This document shows, in pieces, positions 1 through 5,987 of a stretch of 9,208 nt of DNA. A program made the translations under genes and the position numbers. The stretch is from Kiritimatiellia bacterium. GTDB lineage: Bacteria > Verrucomicrobiota > Kiritimatiellia > RFP12 > UBA1067. The notes below the pieces were generated by a model. It saw only the letters and a program-made list of their open reading frames with translations, searched no databases and had not been told where the DNA came from. The stretch is taken from positions 1-9,208 of the forward strand of contig JAGCPM010000117.1 of assembly GCA_017965685.1 (NCBI GenBank), given 5' to 3'. Numbering within the stretch: the first letter of the stretch is position 1; every line of letters starts with the position of its first letter.

Positions 1-559
1 GCATGTCCCTAAGGCGTTTGTTTTCCTTCTCGAGTTCCTCCCTTTCGGCCATCTCCGCTCTGCATATCGAGGCCGCGTCCGCCGTTATGTTCGCGATGGT
101 CTCGAGAAGCTTCACGTCCCGCACCAGCGATTTTGTCTCGCCTTTGAAGGGCCTGTCCACTGAAAGCGTCCCTATCGTCTGCCCGAGGTGTATGAGCGGC
201 ACACAAACGAACGAGGCTGCCTCGTCTACCTTTCTCGCCCCTGTCTTGTTCAGGAATCGCCTGTCGCCGCGCACGTCCGGAACAATCTCGCTCTTGCCTG
301 TCTTGGCTACGATTCCTGTAACGCCTTCGCCGATGCGGTAATGTCCGAGGGCCTTCTCTTCGGCGTTCAATGCGCTCGTTGAGGCTTCGATTCTCAACTC
401 GTCGCCTTCGAGCAGGCAGAACGTCCCGCGTATCATTCCCATGCGCTTTTCGAGTATTTCGAGAACCTGTTCGAGTAGCAGGCGGACATTGCGCTCGCGG
501 ACCGCCAGGCCCGTTATTTCCCTCAATACGTCTATTTCTGAAGATGGCTGTGCTTTCAT
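1..559 (-). CDS. Sigma-54-dependent activator, NifA/FhlA type, N-terminal GAF part (partial)
   Basis: The ATG is at 559-557 and the frame stays open to the window edge, giving 186 codons of N-terminus; the rest is outside. The visible protein has a short helical lead (EIDVLREITGLAVRERN), then a GAF domain from about residue 20 to 165. Diagnostic GAF stretches are YRIGEGVTGIVAKTGK, VPDVRGDRRFLNKTGAR and FVCVPLIHLGQTIGTLSVDRP. It ends in a charged helix (EELEKENKRLRDM) of the kind that links GAF to the AAA+ sigma-54 contact domain in NifA/FhlA/NorR proteins. In that family GAF senses a small ligand or partner and controls the ATPase that opens sigma-54 promoters. The AAA+ and HTH domains are not visible, so the sigma-54 assignment is inferred from the GAF subtype and linker. 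It is divergent from the D-aminoacylase gene. No Shine-Dalgarno is properly spaced, and the predicted transcript is nearly leaderless. A GAF sensor of another class is the main alternative. Confidence 0.75.
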   Translation of the reverse strand, partial: MKAQPSSEIDVLREITGLAVRERNVRLLLEQVLEILEKRMGMIRGTFCLLEGDELRIEASTSALNAEEKALGHYRIGEGVTGIVAKTGKSEIVPDVRGDRRFLNKTGARKVDEAASFVCVPLIHLGQTIGTLSVDRPFKGETKSLVRDVKLLETIANITADAASICRAEMAEREELEKENKRLRDM

Positions 560-568
560 GGGGTGGAT

Positions 569-597
569 AGTATATCCTTTTTTTGTCGAAATTGCAA
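569..597 (-). promoter_or_regulatory. Sigma70-type promoter of the GAF regulator gene
   Basis: On the minus strand a TTGCAA -35 (597-592) and a TATACT -10 (574-569) are separated by exactly 17 nt. The predicted start near 562 leaves only about 3 nt before the ATG at 559, so the mRNA would be leaderless or nearly so. The purine run AAAGGA (580-575) lies inside the promoter, too far upstream of the start codon to act as a Shine-Dalgarno. Start-site mapping is absent; this is a sequence-based call. Confidence 0.6.
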
Positions 598-617
598 CCT
601 CCACCCTCAACGGCTCG

Positions 618-647
618 TTGACGGGCGAAGCCGGATTTTGGTATAAT
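618..647 (+). promoter_or_regulatory. Extended -10 sigma70-type promoter of the D-aminoacylase gene
   Basis: TTGACG (618-623), an 18-nt spacer and TATAAT (642-647) preceded by TGG (639-641, extended -10) make a near-consensus promoter. The predicted start near 654 leaves about 8 nt before the ATG at 662, with no Shine-Dalgarno. It is back-to-back with the minus-strand promoter; the two -35 boxes are about 20 bp apart, so the polymerases could compete or a shared regulator could act on both. Confidence 0.7.
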
Positions 648-661
648 ATCCGCGATTGACA

Positions 662-2212
662 ATGAAAACTCTGATAAAGAATGGAACAGTAATCGACGGA
701 ACCGGCGCCGCCGCGTTTGTGGCAGATGTGCTCGTCAACGGCGAAACGATTGCCGATGTCGCGCCCGGCCTCCCCATCGATGACGCGGATAGGGTTATCG
801 ACGCTTCTGGCCATATTGTAAGCCCGGGTTTTATCGATGCGCATTCCCACTCCGACGCGTATCTCGTTATCGAGCCGGACGCCCCTTCGAAGCTTTCGCA
901 GGGCGTGACTACCGAAATCAACGGACAGTGTGGCGGCTCGGTCGCGCCTCGCTACGGCGAAGCGCGGCTTTCTTCGGACTGGGCGAGCCTGCTCGGCGAA
1001 AAGCTCACGTGGCGTTCTTTCGCCGAATACCGCGCCGTTCTTGAATCCAACCCGCCCGCTATCAACACCATCCAGTTCGTCGGCCACAACACCCTGCGCT
1101 CATCGGTCGTCGGCTATGCGGGCAGAGCGGCGACTCCGGACGAAATGGAGCGCATGAAGCGCCTTTTGTCCGAATCCATTGATGAAGGTGCGTGGGGCCT
1201 CACCACCGGCCTCATATACCAGCCTGGCAAATATTCCACACCCGAAGAGGTCGTTGCGCTCGCAAAGGTCGCGGCGGAGAAGGGCGGCTATTACGCTACC
1301 CACATGCGCAGCGAGGGCGACAGGATACTCGAAGCCATCGACGAAGTCATCGATCTCGTAAAGGCGACCGGGATCAGGGCCGAGATTTCCCACTTAAAGA
1401 CTGGCGGCGGCGAAAAGAACTGGAACAAGATCGACGCCGTACTGGGAAAGATGCAAAGCGCCGTCGACGAGGGCCTCCTGCTCGGTAGCGACCGCTATCC
1501 ATATTGCGCGGCGGGCACAGACCTTGATGTGGTCTTTCCCGACTGGGCCGGAGAAGGCGCCGCGAAGGCGGAGTGCGAAAGACTTGCCGACCCCGCCATT
1601 CGCAAACGGATTGTGGATGAGATAAACGCGCAGGACCGCGACTGGTCGACCGTGATGATCGGCGGGACATGGCACGAAGATAACGCCGACTTCTCGGGCG
1701 AAAGGATTGCCGACCTGACCGACAATCCCGGCGAATTCGTCTGCACGATTCTCGAAAAAGACAAATGCCGCACTGGTGCATTCTTCTTCTCCATGTGCGA
1801 AAGGAATCTCGACGCGATATACCGCATGCCGTGGGTCGTTGCCGGATCTGACGCCTCCCTGCGCGCGCCATGGGGACCTCTAGGCAAGGACCACCCTCAT
1901 CCGCGCGCGTACGGAACGATGCCCGAGTTCATCCACCGCCTCACGATTCTCGGTATTCCCGTCGAAGAAGCCGTGCATCGTGCGACGGGGCTTGTCGCCG
2001 AACGATTCGGCATCGCGCGGCGCGGCGTGCTCAAAAAGGGTGCTTTCGCCGACATCGCGGTGTGGCACAGGAAAACGTTCCGTTCTGGAGCCACATACCT
2101 TAAGCCGCACTGCTTTGCAGATGGCGTCAAGGCTGTGATGGTGAACGGAAGCGTGCCTTATCTTGACGGCAGCTTCACCGGCGATCGTGCAGGCCGCCTC
2201 CTTGCTGTCTGA
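662..2212 (+). CDS. D-aminoacylase / N-acyl-D-amino-acid deacylase (amidohydrolase superfamily)
   Basis: A 516-residue cytoplasmic metal-dependent amidohydrolase. Family members hydrolyse N-acyl-D-amino acids to D-amino acid plus carboxylate, or related D-amino-acid amides. The amino end (KNGTVIDGTG, then VIDASGHIVSPGFIDAHSHSD) is the classic beta-domain strand leading into the TIM barrel. Likely metal and catalytic residues are His61 and His63 (DAHSHSD), Cys90 (GQCGGS, the bridging Cys of D-aminoacylases), His214 (ATHMRSEGD), His244 (EISHLK) and Asp397 (GSDAS). The tail GVLKKGAFADIAVW returns to the beta domain. Length is slightly above the roughly 480-500 residues usual for the family. ATG 662 is chosen over an in-frame TTG at 656 because it matches the family N-terminus and sits just after the promoter. 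A close relative such as a dihydroorotase-like or D-glutamate deacylase is possible; exact substrate is not determinable. The next gene has its own promoter, so this may be a single-gene unit. Confidence 0.88.
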   Translation: MKTLIKNGTVIDGTGAAAFVADVLVNGETIADVAPGLPIDDADRVIDASGHIVSPGFIDAHSHSDAYLVIEPDAPSKLSQGVTTEINGQCGGSVAPRYGEARLSSDWASLLGEKLTWRSFAEYRAVLESNPPAINTIQFVGHNTLRSSVVGYAGRAATPDEMERMKRLLSESIDEGAWGLTTGLIYQPGKYSTPEEVVALAKVAAEKGGYYATHMRSEGDRILEAIDEVIDLVKATGIRAEISHLKTGGGEKNWNKIDAVLGKMQSAVDEGLLLGSDRYPYCAAGTDLDVVFPDWAGEGAAKAECERLADPAIRKRIVDEINAQDRDWSTVMIGGTWHEDNADFSGERIADLTDNPGEFVCTILEKDKCRTGAFFFSMCERNLDAIYRMPWVVAGSDASLRAPWGPLGKDHPHPRAYGTMPEFIHRLTILGIPVEEAVHRATGLVAERFGIARRGVLKKGAFADIAVWHRKTFRSGATYLKPHCFADGVKAVMVNGSVPYLDGSFTGDRAGRLLAV

Positions 2213-2242
2213 CCTTGAAACGCAAAAACGCGAGATTGGGCG

Positions 2243-2272
2243 TTGCCAAGGCGGGCTGTTTTTTGATATACT
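2243..2272 (+). promoter_or_regulatory. Extended -10 promoter upstream of hisG
   Basis: TTGCCA (2243-2248), an 18-nt spacer and TATACT (2267-2272) preceded by TGA (2264-2266) form an extended -10 promoter in the 71-bp gap after the D-aminoacylase stop. Predicted transcription start is near 2279, 5 nt before the ATG at 2284 and 23 nt before an alternative ATG at 2302. No terminator for the upstream gene is seen, so read-through may add to expression. Confidence 0.65.
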
Positions 2273-2283
2273 ACGCGCCTCAC

Positions 2284-3171
2284 ATGAAGAAAGAACATGA
2301 TATGCCATTGGTGCTCGGCCTGCCGAAGGGCAGTTTGCAGGAGTCTACCTTCGCGCTTTTCAAGCGTGCAGGATTCAATGTCACCTGCTCAAGCCGCAGC
2401 TATACGCCAGTCATCGACGACGATGAAATCAAGTGCCGCCTTCTGAGGCCGCAGGAGATGAGCCGTTATGTCGAGCTCGGTCTTCTCGACGCGGGAATAT
2501 GCGGGTATGACTGGGTTTACGAGAACGGAAGCGACGTGGAGGAAATCTGCGAGCTCAACTACTCGAAGGCGACGAGCAATCCCGTTCGCTGGGTCCTCGC
2601 CGTCCCTAACGACTCGAAGATAAAGACGGTCAAGGATCTTGAGGGCAAGCGCATTTCGACCGAGGCGATGGGCCTTGTGAAGCGCTACCTCAAGAAGCAC
2701 GGCGTGAAGGCCGATGTCGAGTTCAGCTGGGGCGCGACCGAGGTTAAGGCTCCGGAATTGGTGGACGCGATAGTCGACCTAACCGAGACGGGCAGTTCGC
2801 TCCGCGCGAACAACCTGCGCATCGTCGATACGATTCTCGTTTCCACCACGCGCTTCATCGCAAACAAGAGCAGCTGGAAGAACAAGGCGAAGCGCGCAAA
2901 GCTCGAGCAGCTCAAGATGCTTCTTACTGGCGCCCTTGAGGCTCAGTGTCGTGTGTTGCTGAAGTGCAACGCGCCAGCGAAGTCGCTCGACAGGATCGTC
3001 AAGGTTCTTCCCTCGCTCCACGCCCCGACCGTGAACAAGCTCAACGACGAGAATTGGTTCGCGGTGGAATCGGTCGTGGAGGAGAAGAAGGTCCGCGACC
3101 TCATACCGATGCTCACGAAGAATGGGGCGACCGGCATAATCGAACTTCCACTCAACAAGATAATATTCTGA
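2284..3171 (+). CDS. hisG: ATP phosphoribosyltransferase, long form (HisG_L)
   Basis: The enzyme condenses ATP with PRPP to phosphoribosyl-ATP, the first and feedback-controlled step of histidine synthesis in the cytoplasm. The protein is 295 residues. The start of the catalytic bilobal fold is LVLGLPKGSLQEST. The middle carries RPQEMSRYVELGLLDAGICG. The PRPP-binding loop is DLTETGSSLRANNL, beginning at Asp165. The segment after about residue 215 (SLHAPTVNKLNDENWFAVES, then NGATGIIELPL) is the ACT-like C-terminal histidine-binding domain of the long form. It should therefore work as a self-regulated homohexamer without HisZ. Two starts are plausible: ATG 2284 (MKKEHDMPL) and ATG 2302 (MPLVLGLPKG), the latter with a weak GAAAGA upstream. 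I chose 2284 because it lies just after the promoter, but confidence in the start is modest. No other his gene is in the window. It is followed after 12 nt by the mS38-like gene and then mfd, suggesting one operon. Confidence 0.95.
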   Translation: MKKEHDMPLVLGLPKGSLQESTFALFKRAGFNVTCSSRSYTPVIDDDEIKCRLLRPQEMSRYVELGLLDAGICGYDWVYENGSDVEEICELNYSKATSNPVRWVLAVPNDSKIKTVKDLEGKRISTEAMGLVKRYLKKHGVKADVEFSWGATEVKAPELVDAIVDLTETGSSLRANNLRIVDTILVSTTRFIANKSSWKNKAKRAKLEQLKMLLTGALEAQCRVLLKCNAPAKSLDRIVKVLPSLHAPTVNKLNDENWFAVESVVEEKKVRDLIPMLTKNGATGIIELPLNKIIF

Positions 3172-3177
3172 AAGGAG
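3172..3177 (+). promoter_or_regulatory. Shine-Dalgarno of the mS38-like small gene
   Basis: AAGGAG lies directly after the hisG stop codon and 6 nt before the ATG at 3184. It is a strong, well-spaced site and is the main reason for accepting the very short downstream gene as real. Confidence 0.75.
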
Positions 3178-3183
3178 ACAACC

Positions 3184-3273
3184 ATGGGTTCCATAAAGAA
3201 AAAGCGCCGCAAAAAAATGTCGAAGCATAAATACGACAAGCGCATGAAGGCGCAGCGTCACAAGACGAAGTAA
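3184..3273 (+). CDS. AURKAIP1/COX24-domain (mS38-like) small basic protein
   Basis: A 29-residue, extremely Lys/Arg-rich protein that begins MGSIKKKRRKKMSKHKYDKR and continues MKAQRHKTK. The pattern GS-[VI]-KKKRRKK-[MI]-xKHKxxKR-(~8)-RHK is that of the AURKAIP1/COX24 family, whose mitochondrial members include ribosomal small-subunit protein mS38. Short bacterial versions of this kind are usually annotated only by this domain. The composition fits an rRNA-binding peptide of the ribosome; that role is inferred by homology and not shown here. A strong Shine-Dalgarno supports translation. It sits 12 nt after hisG, and its TAA stop overlaps the proposed start of mfd by one base, a layout suggesting translational coupling. 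It is too short for most ORF length cut-offs and is easily missed. Confidence 0.82.
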   Translation: MGSIKKKRRKKMSKHKYDKRMKAQRHKTK

Positions 3274-5906
3274 CGAACAAGGCGTTAGAGAGATTCAAAT
3301 CGCTCTTCACTCCCCCCGTCTCGCCGGTCGGAGGGAGTGTTGCCATACCTGCGCTTCTTCCTGGGGCCGACGCGTTTCTCGTCTCCGCGCTTGAATCGCC
3401 GGTAATTCTCGCGGTCGTGCCTGGTCTTCCGGCGGCCGATGTCCTTGCTGACGATCTCCGCCTCCTCGCGCCGGCCTCCGGCAAAAGGATAATCGAGTTT
3501 CTTCCGCCGATAGAGTCGGACAGAAGTTCGCTTGCTTCTCGCATCCAGACTATCGCGGCGCTCAAGGCGTGGGAAATCAAGCCGTACCCGCTCGTCATCG
3601 TGGCGTCGTATCCGGCACTCGCCGCTCCAGTCGGCATCGAGACGCAAAAGCCGCTCGTGATCGATCCTGAAAACGGCAAGCCCATAACATATTCGCGCCT
3701 TGTCGCGGAATTGCCGAGACTTGGATACGAGCGTGTTCCGACAGTTTTCGCGGAGGGCGAGTGGTCCGTGAGAGGCGGCGTGATAGACGTCTTTCCGATT
3801 GGAGCGAACGTCCCTGCACGGCTCGATTTCTTCGGCGAGGACCTCGAATCGGTCCGCAGCGACTATGGTCGCGTCGAGATACATTCCATTGCCCAGGTCG
3901 GCGCTGTTGCGGAAAAGACCAGGAGCGTTTTCGACTTCCTGCCGCCAAATGCCGGAATCGTCGCATTCGACCACAATGCGTACGAACTCGAAGCCGCGAT
4001 GAAGGGGAGGTTCTCGGCGTTTCCGGTTCTCTATATCGGCGATCCGCCTCCTGAGGGAGTGCCATCGTACGATTTCAGGGTTTCGCCGCTGCCGGGTTTT
4101 GCGGAACTCGGTGCGGGGCGTGCAAGGCATCCCGAACTCTTCCGTTCCGCACGCGAAAGGCTGCTTCGCCATATCGACGCCGCAAAAAAGGGCGGTTCGC
4201 TCGTTGTGGAGATCGACGATCTTTCGGGCGGGTTCGAGACTGGCGACCTTGTCGTCGTGGCGAAGTCGGACCGCGTGTTCACACGTCCTCGCTCCGCTCC
4301 AAAGCGCGAGAAGTTCGCGAAGGAATCCGGCGAAAGACTCGATACATTGGACGACATCGAGCCCGGCGAATACGTCGTCCACGTTGATTATGGCATAGGC
4401 CGCTACATAGGTTCGAGCGAAATCCTTGCTGGCGGCGAACGGACTGAGGTTCATACCATTGAATACGCCGATGGTGCGAAGCTACACATCCCTGTCGCTC
4501 ACGCACATCTCCTTTCGCGCTACGTAGGCGTGAAGGGCAAAGCGGTTGAATTGCACTCTCTCGGCGGAAAGCGGTGGGAACGCGAAAAAGACGAGGCGAA
4601 AAAGGCCGTTGCCGACCTTGCCGCTTCCCTTCTCGAAACGCAGGCGAAGCGGCAGAGCGTTCCCGGCTTCGCGTACGAGACTGCGAGCGACGACATTGAC
4701 GCGTTCGAGGCGGCCTTTCCTTTCGAGGAAACAGAGGATCAGCGCGCCGCGATAGCCGACGTGAAGAAGGATATGGCCGCGAAAACTCCGATGGACCGTC
4801 TTGTCTGCGGCGATGCCGGTTACGGCAAGACCGAGGTCGCTATGCGCGCCGCGTTCATTGCCGCCATGAACGGCCGCCAGACCGCGCTTCTCGCTCCGAC
4901 GACCGTTCTTGTCGAGCAGCATTACGAAACGTTCGTCTCGCGCTTCGCAAACACTCCCGTCAGGATCGAGCGTGTTTCGCGCTTCCAGAAGGGCAGCATG
5001 CACAAAGGCACCTTCGAACGCCTCGCGAATGGTGTCTGCGACATAGTGATTGGCACTCATGCGATACTCTCGGAGAAAATCGCCTTCAAGAATCTTGGGC
5101 TCGTGGTCATCGACGAGGAACAGCGCTTCGGCGTGCGCCACAAGGAGTTTCTAAAGCGTTTGCGGACCACCGCCGACGTGCTCACACTCTCCGCAACGCC
5201 GATTCCGCGCACCCTCTACCTTTCGATGACCGGACTCCGCGACCTTTCCCTCCTTCGCACCACTCCGCGAGAAAGAGTGGCCGTCGAGACTCGCATAGTG
5301 CGCGATAACGACGATACTATCCGCGACGCGATACGCGCCGAACTCGCTAATGGCGGCCAAGTGTTCTTTCTTCACAACCGCGTCAATACGATGTCGCGCA
5401 TCGAGAAGCGCCTCAGGACTATCGTGCCGGACGTCCGCATAGTCGTGGCTCACGGCCAGATGGATTCTCAGGTCCTCGCCAAAAAGATGCGCGCCTTCGA
5501 GAAGGGCGAATACGATGTGCTCCTGTCTACGACCATAATCGGCTCGGGCATCGACATTCCGCGCGCAAATACCATAATCGTCCATGACGCGCAGACTTTC
5601 GGCCTCGCAGACCTCTACCAGCTGCGCGGAAGAGTGGGACGCTCCTCCGCGCAAGGCCGCGCCATATTCCTTCTGCCTCCTTCCGGAATCGTGGATGCCG
5701 AAGCGCGTGAAAGGCTGGACGCGATAAAGCGACATGGCTCGCTCGGCGCGGGCTTTAATCTAGCAATGCGCGATTTGGAGCTGCGCGGATCGGGCAATCT
5801 TCTCGGCGCGCAACAGTCCGGCCACATCGCCGCAATCGGATTCAACCTATACTGCCGCCTTTTGCGCCACACCATAAAGCGCCTCAAGGAAAAAAAGACC
5901 CGCTGA
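3273..5906 (+). CDS. mfd: Transcription-repair coupling factor Mfd, short form, non-canonical start
   Basis: Mfd is an ATP-driven translocase that removes RNA polymerase stalled at lesions and recruits UvrA. The 877-residue product (from ACG 3273) has a UvrB-like N-terminal module with [24 protein letters not shown] near 166, an RNA-polymerase-interacting domain from about 360 to 425 ([18 protein letters not shown]), and a RecG-like motor. Motor motifs are Walker [10 protein letters not shown] (513-521), [12 protein letters not shown] (from 614), [31 protein letters not shown] and QLRGRVGRS (783-791). The TRG element [18 protein letters not shown] follows. The protein stops about 12 residues later, so the C-terminal D7 domain is missing, and the region before the RID is about 100 residues shorter than in E. 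coli Mfd (about 1150 residues). The frame is open from 3231, yet its first ATG/GTG/TTG is GTG 3417, which would discard conserved N-terminal sequence ([19 protein letters not shown]). ACG 3273, overlapping the previous stop as TAACG, fits best. ATA 3345, preceded by GGAGGGAG, is the alternative. The identity is firm; the start is not. Confidence 0.9.
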   Translation, partial: TNKALERFKSLFTPPVSPVGGSVAIPALLPGADAFLVSALESPVILAVVPGLPAADVLADDLRLLAPASGKRIIEFLPPIESDRSSLASRIQTIAALKAWEIKPYPLVIVASYPALAAPVGIETQKPLVIDPENGKPITYSRLVAELPRLGYERVPTVFAEGEWSVRGGVIDVFPIGANVPARLDFFGEDLESVRSDYGRVEIHSIAQVGAVAEKTRSVFDFLPPNAGIVAFDHNAYELEAAMKGRFSAFPVLYIGDPPPEGVPSYDFRVSPLPGFAELGAGRARHPELFRSARERLLRHIDAAKKGGSLVVEIDDLSGGFETGDLVVVAKSDRVFTRPRSAPKREKFAKESGERLDTLDDIEPGEYVVHVDYGIGRYIGSSEILAGGERTEVHTIEYADGAKLHIPVAHAHLLSRYVGVKGKAVELHSLGGKRWEREKDEAKKAVADLAASLLETQAKRQSVPGFAYETASDDIDAFEAAFPFEETEDQRAAIADVKKDMAAKTPMDRLVCGDAGYGKTEVAMRAAFIAAMNGRQTALLAPTTVLVEQHYETFVSRFANTPVRIERVSRFQKGSMHKGTFERLANGVCDIVIGTHAILSEKIAFKNLGLVVIDEEQRFGVRHKEFLKRLRTTADVLTLSATPIPRTLYLSMTGLRDLSLLRTTPRERVAVETRIVRDNDDTIRDAIRAELANGGQVFFLHNRVNTMSRIEKRLRTIVPDVRIVVAHGQMDSQVLAKKMRAFEKGEYDVLLSTTIIGSGIDIPRANTIIVHDAQTFGLADLYQLRGRVGRSSAQGRAIFLLPPSGIVDAEARERLDAIKRHGSLGAGFNLAMRDLELRGSGNLLGAQQSGHIAAIGFNLYCRLLRHTIKRLKEKKTR

Positions 5907-5912
5907 TCGTTA

Positions 5913-5930
5913 TCTGTACCATGGTACAGA
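5913..5930 (+). promoter_or_regulatory. Perfect 18-bp palindrome, probable operator or activator site
   Basis: TCTGTACCATGGTACAGA is a perfect inverted repeat without a spacer. Its centre (5921.5) is about 42 bp upstream of the predicted start near 5964, the position of class II activator sites. The promoter has a good extended -10 but no recognisable -35, so activator dependence is plausible. The CTG-N10-CAG outline also matches the E. coli LexA box, but LexA specificity in this lineage is unknown to me. The regulator is not identified. It is not followed by a T-tract, so an intrinsic terminator for mfd is unlikely. Confidence 0.5.
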
Positions 5931-5948
5931 GCGCTGGCGCGGAGAAAA

Positions 5949-5957
5949 TGGTATAAT
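5949..5957 (+). promoter_or_regulatory. Extended -10 of the esterase promoter
   Basis: TGG followed by TATAAT (5952-5957) is a consensus extended -10; the same 11-nt string TGGTATAATAT precedes the D-aminoacylase gene. The hexamers 17 or 18 nt upstream (GAGCGC, AGAGCG) do not resemble TTGACA. Predicted start is near 5964, giving a leader of about 24 nt. Confidence 0.65.
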
Positions 5958-5974
5958 ATACCTGTCAGTTCCAG

Positions 5975-5981
5975 AAGGAGG
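5975..5981 (+). promoter_or_regulatory. Shine-Dalgarno of the esterase gene
   Basis: AAGGAGG lies 6 nt before ATG 5988. It is the strongest ribosome binding site in the window and fixes the start codon, in contrast to the nearly leaderless genes at 559 and 662. Confidence 0.8.
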
Positions 5982-5987
5982 GCAGGT

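Noticed and set aside
9..662. Minus-strand open frame of 217 codons across the first 660 bases
   Set aside because: The true gene is in another minus-strand frame starting at 559, which encodes a clear GAF domain; this one is an out-of-frame shadow extending across both promoters.
2213..2283. TTG 2215 as the hisG start, giving a 318-residue protein
   Set aside because: The extra segment spans the hisG promoter, lacks similarity to HisG N-termini and would begin upstream of the predicted transcription start.
3417..3419. GTG as the mfd start codon
   Set aside because: It is the first conventional start in frame but would delete conserved N-terminal sequence and leave a 143-nt gap in an otherwise tightly packed operon; no Shine-Dalgarno is well placed before it.
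3285..4454. Long open frame of 389 codons on the minus strand
   Set aside because: It is fully antisense to mfd, has no recognisable motif and a composition rich in Arg/Glu typical of mirror frames in GC-rich genes.
4482..5141. Minus-strand open frame of 219 codons opposite the mfd motor region
   Set aside because: It is antisense to the best conserved part of mfd (Walker A through DEEQ) and shows no independent support such as a ribosome site or known motif.
5913..5930. Intrinsic terminator of mfd
   Set aside because: The palindrome has no loop of its own and no following T-tract, and it lies in the position of an upstream regulatory site of the next promoter.
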